Shown in pieces: positions 48,661 to 60,805 of a stretch of DNA of 64,000 nt (its first letter is position 1; every line of letters starts with the position of its first letter). The DNA is from Tamarix chinensis. Taxonomy: Eukaryota; Streptophyta; Magnoliopsida; Caryophyllales; Tamaricaceae. A program made the position numbers and the translations under genes. The stretch is from contig CM060177.1 of NCBI GenBank assembly GCA_030549775.1, positions 88,701,236-88,765,235 of the forward strand, given 5' to 3'. The notes under the pieces were generated by a model. The model searched no databases. It was not told the origin of the DNA and was given only the letters and a program-made list of their open reading frames with translations.

Positions 48661-48920
48661 CATTGAAACCCTAATCCTTTCATTCAAACTAAACATAACC
48701 CTTCCATTTGAAGCTAAACCCTAACCTTAACCCACAAAATCAACTATCCTTAAACCCTAACCTTCAAAGGATCATCACCATCAACATATCATTGTCGAAT
48801 ACATATTATAATTAACTCGCTAGATTCAAACCATCATCATCACTCATCCACCACCACCGAACCATACTTATCTTATTTGAATAATCATCATCATCTTCCA
48901 TCATATTCAAACACTTTAAA
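48661..48920. promoter_or_regulatory. Cluster of telo-box-like AAACCCTAA words
   Basis: AAACCCTAA or a one-base variant occurs about six times in 260 bp inside the LTR of element C. They are dispersed, not tandem, so they are not a telomeric array. The same word on the other strand (TTAGGGTTT) is frequent in solo LTR B (15880-16390). In plants, the word is a known promoter element bound by Myb-type and telomere-repeat-binding proteins; action here is inference. Confidence 0.35.
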
Positions 48921-49888
48921 CCCTAATACACCATCAATGAACCTTATTATAATTAATACCAATATAATAGAGCCGTAAGATACTCAATTTGATAATTCCA
49001 TTCTTCCACACACATTAGCTAGTGTTCGGTTGTTTTGGATGAAAGGTGGGTGCAACCGGCGATTGAATTTACTAAAGAGGAGTGGTGTGGTGCAGGTGGT
49101 GTGGCTGAATGGTGGGGCTAGTTTTTTGTTATTGGTGTCATAGCCAAGGAAGAAAAGAAGATGGTGAGGTTATGGTGAGTTTAGAAAAAAGATAGGGTGA
49201 GGCACCGATTGTTTTGGTCATTAGTTAGGGGTAGGAAAGGTAAAGGTGATCGAAGGGGGTGTGGGTGTTTCAGTTGGGATCGACAGTTGTGAGTTTTGTG
49301 GTTTTTTTTTTGGTAACAACAAGGATGAAGGAAAGGTAAGGAGTAAGGTTGTGGTTGTTATGGTTTTTCAACAAAAAAATTGAAGGGATAAGGAGATTTT
49401 TGGAGAGCATTTAGTGCTAGGTATATATACATATATACATGCATGCAAAGATGGGGAGAAAGGGAGGGTATTAGTGCGATATTTTCAACCCTAACCTACA
49501 ATCCTATGAACTGGGAGTGGGTTGGCATGTGATAGGGAGGTGATGGGGCTGATGGGGCTGATAGGGCATGGTAGACATTGCCTAAGGATAATGTTTCATA
49601 TAGGAAATAAGGGGAAGGGGAAAGGAAAAAGGAAAAAGATAAGGATTGGTCGAAGGAAGAAAAAAGGATAAAGAAGAGAAAAGGGAAAAAGGGGAAAATA
49701 AAAGAAGAAGGTAATAGTTTTTTTTCTTTATTAGAGTAAGTTTGATAAATTTTACTAACAAATGGATTAGGCAAAAATTTTAGGGCTAGAGAGTTAGTGT
49801 AAGGTGGGAATATTAATTTCCCGAGATTAGGAATTGACTACAAAGTAAATCACTTGAGATTAGGTTTAGCTAAATTGTGGGGTATTAC

Positions 49889-50310
49889 ATCACAATAGTA
49901 ATATGCTCGAATTTTAAGGCCTAACTTTAAGGTTTTGCAAATGTGATAACAACTTTATCTCAAATTTTACTATTTCCAAAGATTATCAACTCTAATTTCA
50001 CAAATCCATTGTAACTTTTTCTATAGGACTCAAAATAATATTAGTTTCAAGATACATTCCCAAAACACTAATGTTCACAACATATTCAAATTTTGTTGTC
50101 TAACTCTGTCGTCTGGTACATGTGATAATAATCTTTCATTTTAGGGTTAATATTCACAAATCAAGCCCTTTTCATACTTTATCAAACTTAGGCCATTCAC
50201 AACTACTCTAAAAACTTTATATAAGTTCCTTAACATATACTAAATGATAAACACATTAAAATACAATAGTCCTCATATTAAACCTATATTGAAAAAAATG
50301 CCTTTACCGT
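49889..50310 (-). repeat. LTR fragment of reverse element D
   Basis: This 420-bp piece repeats the middle part of element C's LTR at about 46960-47370 ('GGGTTAATATTC.CAAATCA' and 'GCCCTTTTCATACTTT' blocks in both). It then joins directly to internal sequence at 50311, without the GGGGTATTACA terminus. The right end of the LTR has therefore been deleted. Confidence 0.6.
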
Positions 50311-50339
50311 TTGATACTATCCTACCGAGGACTACCCCA

Positions 50340-52555
50340 TTAAAAGAGAGAAGGGGGGAGAAAATCCTAAAACCTAACACATCTATACCGAAGAGCTAAG
50401 GATATAACTCATACATATCCTTCTCAACTCTACTCCTCTACTCTATGATGGCTTCAAAGAAACATAACAAGTGGAATAGTGCTCGTTCAAGTCTGTTGAA
50501 CCTTAGTATAAAGAATTTGCAAATGCCTTTCCTTGTACGACAAAGAGTCGTCAAGCTTAGCCTCATATGGTCTGATCGCATAGGACAGATCTATGACGTA
50601 CTAACTCAGTTGAGAGATGCGGAAGACGTTATGAGCTCGGGCCAAATTTGAGGAAGAGGTAGGCGGTATACAAACTCATTAACCCTATCAAGAATCTTAT
50701 AAGGACTAATATACATCAGGCTCAACTTACCCTTCCTAGGAACCTCTATACACCTTTGGTGGTTGAAACCCTGAACAAAACTTTACCCCCATCTCAAATT
50801 TATCTCTAATGCATCTCTAATCTACATAACTATTATGGTAACTTTGAGCTGCTCTAGTCCTGTCCTAGATTTATACCTACCGAGTTGTCTCCTCAATCAT
50901 CTCTAGTCCAAGTACCACAGTCTCACTAATGTGGCTCCAACACAAGGGTGTCCGACACTTATGTTCATATAGTGCCTCAAAGGGTGTCATCAACACAAGA
51001 ATGATAATTATTGTTGTATTAGAACTCAACCACATGTAGATAATCCTCCCAACTGCCCCACAAGTCCAAAACACAAGCTCGTGGCATATCCTCAATTTTC
51101 TAAATATTCCTCTTAATCTATCCGTATATAGCTAGGTGGAAGGTAGTACTCATCCTTAATCTCATACCCACAGCCTCCTGCAACTTCCCCTAGAAGTGTT
51201 AAAGGAATCACGAATCCCGAACAGAGACTATGTCGGTAGATGTATCAATCCTACTCACCACAAACATCATATAAGCATCATTCTGCTAATCCATACTCCA
51301 AGTTGATTTCATCAGCAAAAATACGGTTGATTTATTCAACCTATCAACGATTACCCAAATCATATCGCACCTATTGTAAGTCCTCGGTAGCCCACTAAAA
51401 AAATCCATCGAGATGGAGTCCTTCTATCCTAAAATATATAAGGGATGAACTAATCTTAAAGTTCTTAGGCTCTTGATCTTTATATTATGGCAGGTTAGAA
51501 ACCTCAACACAAACTTTACAACCCCTTGCTTTATGAAATCCCACCATTCGATCCTCTTAAGGTCCTTATACAGCTTATTTCCTCTAGGTGGATGGAATAT
51601 GAAGTATCGTAACCCTCCCCTAATATCCAACTCTTAAAATTAGTGTAACTCTAAGGTATACACCAATGAAATCTATAGTGAAAGCAACAATCCTCATGTA
51701 TCTAAAAGCCATCAGCTCAACCATCATGAATCTTCTACCAATTTATTAAAAGCTTAACATCCCTAGGTTATCCCGCTCGGATCTCATCAAAAGCTGTTGG
51801 CATAATCATCAAAGCACACATCCAGACATTGATCTTTCCATGTTGGATCATCTATATTTCCATTTCACCAAGCTTCTATAGAAACTAATTAGTTACCATA
51901 AAAGCTTTCAAAGAGTGTAAAATCTTCCTACTCAAGGCATGTGCAACAACATTAGCTTTATCCTCATGGTAGGTCAACTTGATATTATAGTGCTTCACCA
52001 AATCTCTGCCTTATATTCAACTCCTTCTAAGTCAATATATACTTGAAGCTCTTATGGTCAGTGAAGAATCTACATGAGTCTTATATAGATAATGCCTCTA
52101 AATCTTTAGGGAGAAGATAACGGTTGCTAACTCCAAATCATATTTTGAATAGTCATGCTTATGTTTCTTCACTTGCCAAGAGCCTTAAGCCACTACCTTA
52201 CCATTATACATCAATACACTACTCAGCTTATGCTTTGACACATTGCCGTAGACCTTAAATCCATATAATCCTAATTGCAAAGTCAAAACTAGTATTCAAC
52301 CACCACTTCAACTCTTGAAATGTTCCCTCACATGCGTCTTCCCACTAGAATATGGTTGTTTTCTTTAGAATATTCATCAAAGGATAAGCTACCTTCAAGA
52401 AGCCCTTAATAAAGCATTTGTAGTAATTAACCGAACTAAGGAAACTAAATATCTCAGGGACATTAGTGGCTTCCTTCCACTTAATCACTACTAAAATCTT
52501 TATAAGATCTATGGACAATCTTATGTGCTAAATTAATGTGTAATATTTCCTTTGA
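50340..52555 (-). pseudogene. Element D pol remnant: integrase, RNase H and part of RT
   Basis: In the gene's sense (right to left), RT thumb/connection sequence lies at about 52250-52555 and RNase H at 52000-52250 with 'FFTDHKSFKYILT', keeping the catalytic-region His. Integrase then runs to 50450: 'NNTTIIIILVLMTPFEALYE' near 50930-51000, 'HKCRTPLCWSHISETVVLG' near 50900, and 'HNVFRISQL' near 50630. A chromodomain-like tail ends at about 50370 with 'LFGIDVLGF'. The frame at 50877-51095 (72 codons) is the longest open piece. Stops elsewhere make it dead. It belongs to the same clade as elements 1, A and C. The 5' part of pol and gag are missing at the junction with the Sirevirus-like element. 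Confidence 0.8.
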
Positions 52556-53365
52556 TCCTTTTCATGACACATTTTCATCAACTAAGAGAAATACCCTAAG
52601 GAATCGATAAAGAAATTTGGGATGAATGAGAGCAAACCTTGTAGTACTCCCATGGTAACACTACTAAACCTGGCATGGATGAAGAAGATAAGGAATATGA
52701 TCAAAAAACTATCAAAGTATGATTGGATCACTTCTCTATCTTGTGTAGTATAAGTTAGACTTCATGTTTAGGTTTTTCTTGTGTGCTTGATTTTAATATA
52801 ATCCTAATGAATCTCACTTAATAGCAGTTAAATGAATTATTAGGTATTTAATTGGAACATATAATCTTAGATTATTTTATCCTAGTGATACTCTTTTAGA
52901 ACTTCTTGGTTACTCAGATACGGATTTTGCAAGGTATAAGGTTGATAAAATAAGCACATTAGGTACTTGTCAATTTAAGGAGCAACCCTAGTTATTTTTC
53001 ATAGTAAGAAACAAGTTAGTGCCATATTATCAGCAAAGGAAATAGAACATATAGTTGTTGTAGCATATTTTTCTCAACTCATTTAGATAAAACACCAATT
53101 AAGTGATTTTTGGCTTATGATTAATGAAATTCCCATTAGGTGTGATAAAACTAATTCAGTTTGGCTAGGTAAAAATCATGTTCAACACTCCAAATCCAGG
53201 CACATTAAAATAAGACATCTCTTCATTGGGGATCATGTTGAAAAAGTAGATGTGAGTGTAGACTTTGTGGACACATTACACCAATGGGGAGATATTTTCA
53301 CTAAACCCCTCAATGAAGAAAGATTTATAATTATTAGGAGAGAACTTAGGATGACCTTTATGTGA
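52556..53365 (+). pseudogene. Sirevirus-like RT end and RNase H
   Basis: 'SIKKFGMNESKPCSTPM' near 52605-52660 is the copia RT segment before the RT-RNase H linker. The RNase H part is broken until 53117, then open to the stop at 53363. There it reads 'IPIRCDKTNSVWLGKNHVQH', 'HIKIRHLFIGDHVEK' and 'DIFTKPLNEERF', with the pattern 'HI.IRHHFIRDHV...DIFTKPL..ERF' characteristic of Sireviruses. Earlier sections carry numerous stops. Confidence 0.8.
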
Positions 53366-54210
53366 TTTAAGTTATTTATCTCATATTTGTGAAAGTATGA
53401 AATTTTGTGTTTAAATGATGTATTGAAAGAATGAAATTTAATCAAAATCATATTAATATGGCCTTTAATTTTAAGGAATTAATTTTGAAATAGTCTCCAT
53501 GAATGATGTATAACATGCTTAAATCAAGTGTTAGTGCATTTCCAAGTTCCATGATATAACTAGCTTTGATGTATTAAATTAATGTTGAAGACCTAGTAAG
53601 AACATTCAATTGATTGAAAAACCTATACCATTTGATAGGTCCCCTTTACACAAGTTCACATGTCTCAGTTTTTATTTCTTCAAAATTAGACAAGAACAAT
53701 CAACTAATTTAAAGAACAATCGACTAAATTGTCAAACCAATTGACTAGTTTGTTGAGAATATATATATAGGCACTTCCTTACCTGAAACAACCTATGAAT
53801 TCCTTTTTTCCAAAACCTATTGACTGCTCTCCCATTTTCTCTCACTCACTCTCATTCAAATCCGTCATTTCTTCACCAAAGTGATCAATCAAAGGCTAGT
53901 TTGAATCGCTTAAGCAAATCAAAATTGTTACAAATAAGAATTAAAGCCTAATTACTCAAATTTATCCATAAAAAAGGGTAAGACAATTAAAACCATAAAT
54001 GTTATTTAAACTTAATCAGTGTTATTATGGATAATTTGAGGTTGCATTCATTTTTTTATAGCCTTTTACTATCTATGGGAATGCCAAATCACCTATTTTG
54101 ATCATAATTTTTATATTCTTTTGATCTACCTATTCTCTATCCATATTTTTCCCTTATTTTGTCAAAAATCCTTCAATATTACTACTTATATATGCGAGTA
54201 ATCATCGAAC
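53366..54210 (+). promoter_or_regulatory. Spacer between pol and env-like frame with a TATA-like box
   Basis: The spacer holds three palindromes of the AACAATCGACTAAATT kind (53695-53752), then a TATATATATA run at 53760-53769, then a pyrimidine-rich stretch with CTCACTCACT (53825-53855). The same order (palindromes, TATAAATA at 62051-62058, pyrimidine-rich leader) occurs in the 3' LTR. I infer a second, internal promoter for the env-like frame. No gene is seen in the spacer. Confidence 0.4.
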
Positions 54211-55620
54211 ATGGAAAAATAAAAATCCACAACTGCTAATACCCACCATAAAGGGAAACATATTGTTTAGGGTCCTTCTAAAAAGGGTTGTGCTTACTAA
54301 ACCACCCTACTAGGAAATCCATTAGTATTGAGGATCCCTCTAATACATCTAATTTTAGATAGTCTACTCTACTGTAAATGGATCATAGACATACTCCACA
54401 TCCTTCTATACCTACTAGTCTAATTCCATCTAGTGTTCCACCCACCATTAGATCCTCTTCTCAATCATCAAGGATCACTGAGACTTTTCCTCATTGTCCA
54501 TTATTATTTTCACACCATATATGAACAACAATGCCAGATCAAGCTCTTCCATGGTAATAAAGTTTTATCAGTTAAGTGCATTGATGATGCCACTTACAAT
54601 GAGCATTTTAAACTCCCAATTATGCAATATCTTTCTAATATTCACCTCTTTCCATTATTCACTCTTCATGGTCCATTCTACATAGATTTGGTTCACCTTT
54701 TCTACATCAACCTCTCTTTTAGCATTCTTAGATCTCCCCTCTTTACAAACATCCTTCGTGTTTCCATTATCCTCAATGATGGCAAATTGGCTTAAATACT
54801 TCGAATTTAGAGTGACACTAGCATAGGGATGACATTTAGTGAATAGATTTGTACAAGGGCTCAAGATACCATTTTCACCAATATAGAGAAGCATCATTAT
54901 GTGCATGGAGGAATTGTCATTTTCTACTACCTACCTCTTATCAAGTGGATATGCTACTACCTTTTTTGCTCTATCCTTTTTTCACTAGCTATTTTAGGGG
55001 CTGATATGATTATTAAGGATTGGTACGAAGTAGATAATATACTTACTAGTACTTCGATGAGGTTTATAGATAACATTTTTAGGCATATGACTCATAAGGC
55101 GAGTCATAGTCAGGTTGCCCTAGGATATGGATCTCACATCAAGAGGATCCTCTAGGACTTTGGAGTACCATATGGTGATTTCCCTACTGCATAGCTCTGT
55201 ATTCACAATGGGTTAGACATCTTAGATAGAGTGAAAATCCAAAGCATAGGCTATAAGATAACTAAGGATGGTTAGACCTTGGTTCTCATGGAAAAGGCTC
55301 GTTATATGTTACTTTATAATGATCACATACTAGATGCACTTCTAGCAAAACCATAGTAGGGATATGGAGATACCATTCCTCTATCATATGTTAACTCATT
55401 GGCACCTACTAATCTCCTATCCACTAGTGGAGCCTCCACATCTACCAATATTCTATCCTCCTCCACTGCACCTCCTCTTACCAACACTTAGGGTAGGGTG
55501 ATACTATCCAACATTAAGGACTTGCTAATTCAGATTTATATAATGCTAGACATCGGGTTGGAAGCCATTGAGAGGCACTAAAAGACTTTAGAGCTTGATA
55601 TGTATTCTATAGTTTCACTC
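54211..55620 (+). pseudogene. Envelope-like / putative plant transposon protein frame
   Basis: From ATG at 54211 (or 54433) to about 55620 one reading frame can be followed with roughly a dozen stops. In the part from 54433 on I see no frame shift. The section near 54680-54800 ('DLVHLFYINLSFSIL...NILRVSIILN') resembles the start of the plant transposon-protein domain found in Sireviruses and some gypsy elements. 54940-55155 follows as an open piece of 84 codons. A Ser/Thr/Pro-rich stretch lies at 55395-55490, and a heptad-like C-terminus from 55500. Most stops are TAG where Gln or Trp codons would be one transition away. No signal peptide is sure, so an envelope role is inference only; the function of this family is unknown. 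From 55621 to 56076 no protein character is seen. Confidence 0.6.
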
Positions 55621-56950
55621 GTACTTTGAACTGAATCATGGGGACATGCCCAAGGATGATATGGGGACATGACCAAATATGGGTGTTACTGATGTTGAGA
55701 TCAAAACAAATGATAAATGGGATGCGGATATAGGTCTCAGGACTAGTTTACTACACACTAATGATCATCCTTTATCTAATCACATTGTCAATGAGTCACT
55801 TGCATAGGCTACTTAGATTATTTGAGCTATTATTAACATCATTAACTTTGAGTATACTAATAGTGAGGTTTTAGACAACCTATCACTACTAGCCTTCATC
55901 ACAATGCTACCATCTGACCTACCTTCAACTATTTTTGGTGTTAATTAAGATCATGTATAATTCTTTATTGCACTAATGTATAAGCCCCACTCTTTTGTTA
56001 TAATTGAGTCATAACTATATTTATGAATTATATGGTTGTATGAACTTAGTTTACTAGGCAGTATATAGACATTAGTTGTAATACTCGAAAACCCTACTTT
56101 AAAAAATTATGATAAAATAGGAATTTATTAGCAAAATTAATTAAATATATTACTTTAATAAAATAATAGGAGTAACTATGACAAAAAAGGAGGAAAATAA
56201 TAAAGAATTTAATTAGGAAAGATTATGGTATTTTGCTAATTAAAATAGATTTTAGGAAAATTTACTCTAAAATTTCTAAATTAATATAAAAAGGAATTTC
56301 ATTATTATTTTACTAATTTTATTAATTTTAAATATTTAAAAATACCAAAATATTCAAAAAAGCCCAACCAACCTATTTTCCATTTTTTATTTTCTTTTTC
56401 CCCTATTCCCTTTTTCCTTCCTTTTGCATTTTTTCTTCCTTCTTTTTATCCTTTCTCCTTTTTCTTTTTCTCCTCTTCCTTCCTGAATTAGGCCATGTCT
56501 GGCCCAACTCCCCTTTCCTCTCTTCTCTCAACTACGCGGCCTAGCCCATTTTCTTTTTTTTCCCCTTTCTCCCTCGCTGGCCTAGTTCTCTCCCCTTTTT
56601 CTTCCTTTCTGTTTCCCCCAAACCAACTGACCAACCCTTCTTCTTCTTCCTCTCTTTTCTCTCCCTTGCATTGTAGGTCGCCCTATAATTATGCTACCGT
56701 CCTTTCCCCTACTAGTGCATGCCAACCTGCCTCCTCCTCTCTTCTTCATCCCTTTCCTTCTCATTTTGAGCGCATTCTACCCCTACCTTACTTCTCCCAT
56801 GTGTTCCCTTCCCTTCCCTTTCCCGTCCCCCACCCTACAAACCAAAACTTCACAGGGCCTACACTGGCCTATCACCATTAACCGGCAGCCCCTTAACCCC
56901 TATACTCCCTTGTCTTCTTCCCCTTTGTCTCTTTCTCCCTCCCTTGGCCT

Positions 56951-56958
56951 ATAAATAT
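56951..56958 (+). promoter_or_regulatory. TATA box of solo LTR F
   Basis: TATAAATA lies in the C/T-rich block of the LTR, followed by a pyrimidine-rich leader. Solo LTRs can keep promoter activity and could drive downstream DNA, here the tail of the Sirevirus-like element. Confidence 0.45.
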
Positions 56959-57631
56959 CCCACACCAAACCCCATTTGGCCTCCTTTTCTCTGCTAAAAA
57001 ATCCCACCAATTTCACTACCGCCACTTCAGACACCGTCCTAGCAGTCGCTATGCAACCTCGTCGCCCAAAACACCACCCAAATCCTTCCCTGCATTACCC
57101 TCCACCAAACCGAGCCATTCACCACCCCTGAATTCCCCTACACAAACCACCCTGATCATGCAAAGTTGGCTGCTCAAATTTCCCTTTGCACCCCATTGTC
57201 ACCCCTTTGACCGCCGTGTGCCACCTCCTTCACCGCAATCAGAACCTCCTCTGCCACCCAACCAACCCAACATAACCTCCTCTACCACCCAATCAACCCA
57301 ACAGAACCTCCTCTACTTTCCCCTACCTTTATTTCTTCCTTTCTCCCTCTCCTTCCTCCTCTCTCCTTCTCCACCACCCTCAACCACTGCAACCACCACC
57401 ACTTACGCCGCCCCTTGCTGCGCCGCCACCACCACTCCATCTCGCTCCACCTAGAGAGTTCGCCACCAATGCAACCACCATCTCACCCTCTCTCTTCTAT
57501 CCCTAAAGACCCACCTTCTCCAAACCACCGCCGCTGCCGCCGCCGTCGCCACCACCTAGCTACCAGGTTGTGCCCTAATCCTTCATAGCCCTTAAGTATA
57601 ATTTATTTAGTGTATTTATTATTCTAATCTT

Positions 57632-57990
<359 letters not shown>

Positions 57991-59504
57991 TATCATTATT
58001 ATTGCTAATATTGTTAATAATATCTTATCATTGACAAATATAACTACCTAAGCCTATTTTGGCTAATAATAGCATCATTAACCATTTTAAGGATAATATC
58101 CTTATTTTTACTACTAAAGATAATAATAATCTTATTATTATTATCCCTAATACTCAGTTATAATAAAGGTGAGTAGAAAATAATAAAAATATTAATAAGA
58201 GGGATGTTAACCCTAGTATTTTCCCTCTTATAGGTGAACTAAGGCCTACCCCTAAGAAGGATTAGGAGCGTATTCCAAGCCTATTGTCATTTTAGGTAAG
58301 GATATGGTTAAGGCCTAATGTGTGTGTAATATGTGTTATGTGTGTTGATTTTATGTGTATAGCTTATATGTGATTGATTATGCCCTTGTAGTGCAGCTTG
58401 GTAAGCATGGAGCTAAGGTAAGTTGCATGTGTTTTATGACATGTGTAATATGGTATTTTTATTTGTACTTGGAATGTGCTTATATAATATTTCCCTTCAT
58501 GACATGCATGATAGGAAGCCTTAAATAGTGTGATGTGGTTGTGAGAGAAATAAAAAAGAGTGAGGAAAGTGAGTTGACTAGAGGTTGGTGAGGATAACCT
58601 AAATATCTCATTATCTATGGGTGGATAAAAGGAGGAATGATGGCAATAAATTAAGGGAATGGACTAAAACATGCATGGGCAGTGTAGGGTTGCATGGGAT
58701 GGTTAGCCTTTGCACGAGGATGACTTTTACATGAAAAAAGTTGACTTGAGGGTTAAGTAAGGTAAAGGAAGAGTTTTTAGGGCGATTGGAGTTGATATCT
58801 AAAAAATAATATGTGGGTTGGTGTAAGGATGCATAGGGGGGGGGACTTGACTAGGGTTTGGAAGGAAACCCTAAGTGACAGAAGCTTGTAAGGAAGGGAA
58901 AGATAATGGCAATGGTTAGAATGGCGAATAAAGAATGAAAGAGGTGTCATATGGAGGAAAGGTGAGCCAAGTGATAAAAGGTGTTTGGATGTTGAGGGGG
59001 TGACATAAACGAAAAGAGGAGTACTAAGGTATCAGGGAGTGAATTAGGGCTTTTATGATCACGTGTGGAATTTAGGTAGTAAGGTTGTGACGTTAGATGT
59101 GGTTCGCGAAAAGTAATGGTTTTGGAAGAAAAGAAGATTATGGATTGTGTAAGATGAGGGGAAGTGAGGCCACATAGGTAGATTAGGGTTTCGAAGGGAA
59201 ACCCTATAGGGAAAAGAGGAGCTAAAATAGAGTTTTGGGGAGTGAGCCTTAAACCACGTGTAGAAGAGTTTTGGGTTTCTCATGGTGAGTGGGAAAAGAT
59301 GGGGGGGAAGTCTTGGGGTCATAGTTTGTGTAACGATCCCAAGATATGGGACAAGTTTTTTGGAAAATTTGAGAATAAAAGGGTGAGCATGAGAAGTTTA
59401 GTGGTTCATGCATGTCTAGTATGGGTTGTGTGCAAAATAAGATATGACTAAAACACTAAACACATAAAGTGAAAGATTATCGAGCTAAGCCTAGTGAGGA
59501 TATT

Positions 59505-59695
59505 TTTTGGTCAATCGGCTATAATAGTGGTTAGGTGTGTTTTGCCTAATGGAGTGATATCTGGTCCACCAACTATAATAGTGTTCAGGTGTGTTCTATC
59601 CTATGGAGTGTTTCTAGTCCACTGGCTATAATAATAGTCAGGTGCATTTTTCCTATGGAGTGTTTACAGTCCACTAGCTATAATAGTGGAGTCCC
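59505..59695 (+). repeat. Four-copy tandem block with GGCTATAATAGTGG units
   Basis: Units of about 60 bp contain 'CCAC(T/C)(A/G)(A/G)CTATAATAGTG' followed by 'AGGTG' and 'CCTATGGAGTG'. The block matches, in looser form, that at 17005-17365 in solo LTR B. Confidence 0.7.
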
Positions 59696-60342
59696 CGTAC
59701 TCACACAAATTAATATGAGAAATGTGTCAGACAAAAATATTAGTCTGAGCCTAGATTGATGATATGAACATAAATTATGCATTGTATGCCTTACTGGTCT
59801 ATTGTTCTTGCATAGCCTTATCCATATGGTTACCTTACTCAATACATAGCATATTAATCACCCGTTTCATGGGTGTTGTATATTCCCACAAGCAAAGGTC
59901 CCTTATGAATTTGTACAGGTAGGAGATACCGTATTCAATGCCTATGATGCCTTGAATTGGTCTAGAAAGGTTGTGTGATGATAATTGGACTTTGCTTGGG
60001 GCCAAGAGTGAGTGCCAATCGAAATTTCTACATTTTCTAATTTTCCTTTACCATTGTATCACTCTTTCCCCTTGGTTACTTGACTTTTTATGCATTTTTA
60101 ATTCTGTATTAATGCTTTAATTTCACACTCTGACTTCTCTTTATTATGAATATTTTGAATTTCTATATTTCCATGTCGTAATTAGTTTAATAATTTGTGA
60201 AAATTATTTCTTAGCCTTGTGGTTGTCGAGAGACTAGCTGGGGGTTAGGCTTATGCTGATCATAGTGGTAGCACTCCCATGCTCATGTTTGTTTTAATTA
60301 AAAGAAAATTTTAACTGTATTTTTTTGGGGTATTTCATTAGT

Positions 60343-60379
60343 ACTATGCATTTTTTTCATCTCATGTACTTTGATGTAC

Positions 60380-60448
<69 letters not shown>

Positions 60449-60805
60449 ATATATATATATGATATGAGATGATTTGACTTTACAAACCATTATCTATTTA
60501 TCATTACGCTCATATATTCTAATGTGTACTAACCATTTTATATGAGTATAAACTAGTTCAAGAAGAGAATTCCTTTATATTTGGCTTGATCTCTACTTTC
60601 CATGAAGCATTCAAGCCTAAGTTACCCCTCTCGCCTTTTATTGATGACAAAAAGGGTAGAAGAAATCTGATAAGTTAGATTACTTGATTTTGAGCTGCAT
60701 ATGGTACATGATTGGTGGTCTATTTGGATTTATTGGTTTGATCTCATCTATACCCTATCCGTGTTTGCACTCTTTGTTTTCCAACATCATAAAGGAGGAT
60801 ATTTT
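60343..60805 (+). other. Sirevirus-like 3' untranslated region with two purine tracts and a microsatellite
   Basis: After solo LTR F comes a (TTA)n run at 60380-60446, followed by (TA)n. 'GATGACAAAAAGGGTAGAAG' at 60642-60661 and 'AAAGGAGGAT' at 60791-60800 are purine-rich tracts. The second abuts the LTR start. Repeated purine tracts upstream of the 3' LTR are typical of Sireviruses. No coding frame is seen. Confidence 0.6.

Larger units (their letters stand above)
43941..49888 (-). repeat. Element C 5' LTR (reverse), split by a copia element
   Basis: It runs 43941-44177 and 46019-49888, about 4.1 kb without the insertion, and ends GGGGTATTACA. The order of blocks matches the LTRs of element A. 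It contains the GT-rich block 49020-49330, a CT-rich and GA-rich stretch near 49600-49730, and a telo-box cluster at 48661-48920. No coding gene is supported; the frames at 47586-47813, 48030-48236 and 49496-49774 lack protein character. Confidence 0.7.

Noticed and set aside
48661..48920. Interstitial telomere array
   Set aside because: CCCTAA words are separated by unrelated sequence and not in tandem.
50445..50651. 68-codon plus-strand frame
   Set aside because: The minus strand encodes the integrase C-terminus of element D here; the plus frame is its shadow.
53233..53451. 72-codon minus-strand frame
   Set aside because: It is antisense to the copia RNase H end at 53117-53365.
56495..57454. 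Overlapping Pro/Ser-rich plus-strand frames of 128, 87 and 98 codons
   Set aside because: They come from the C/T-rich block inside solo LTR F; frames overlap in different phases and no domain is seen.
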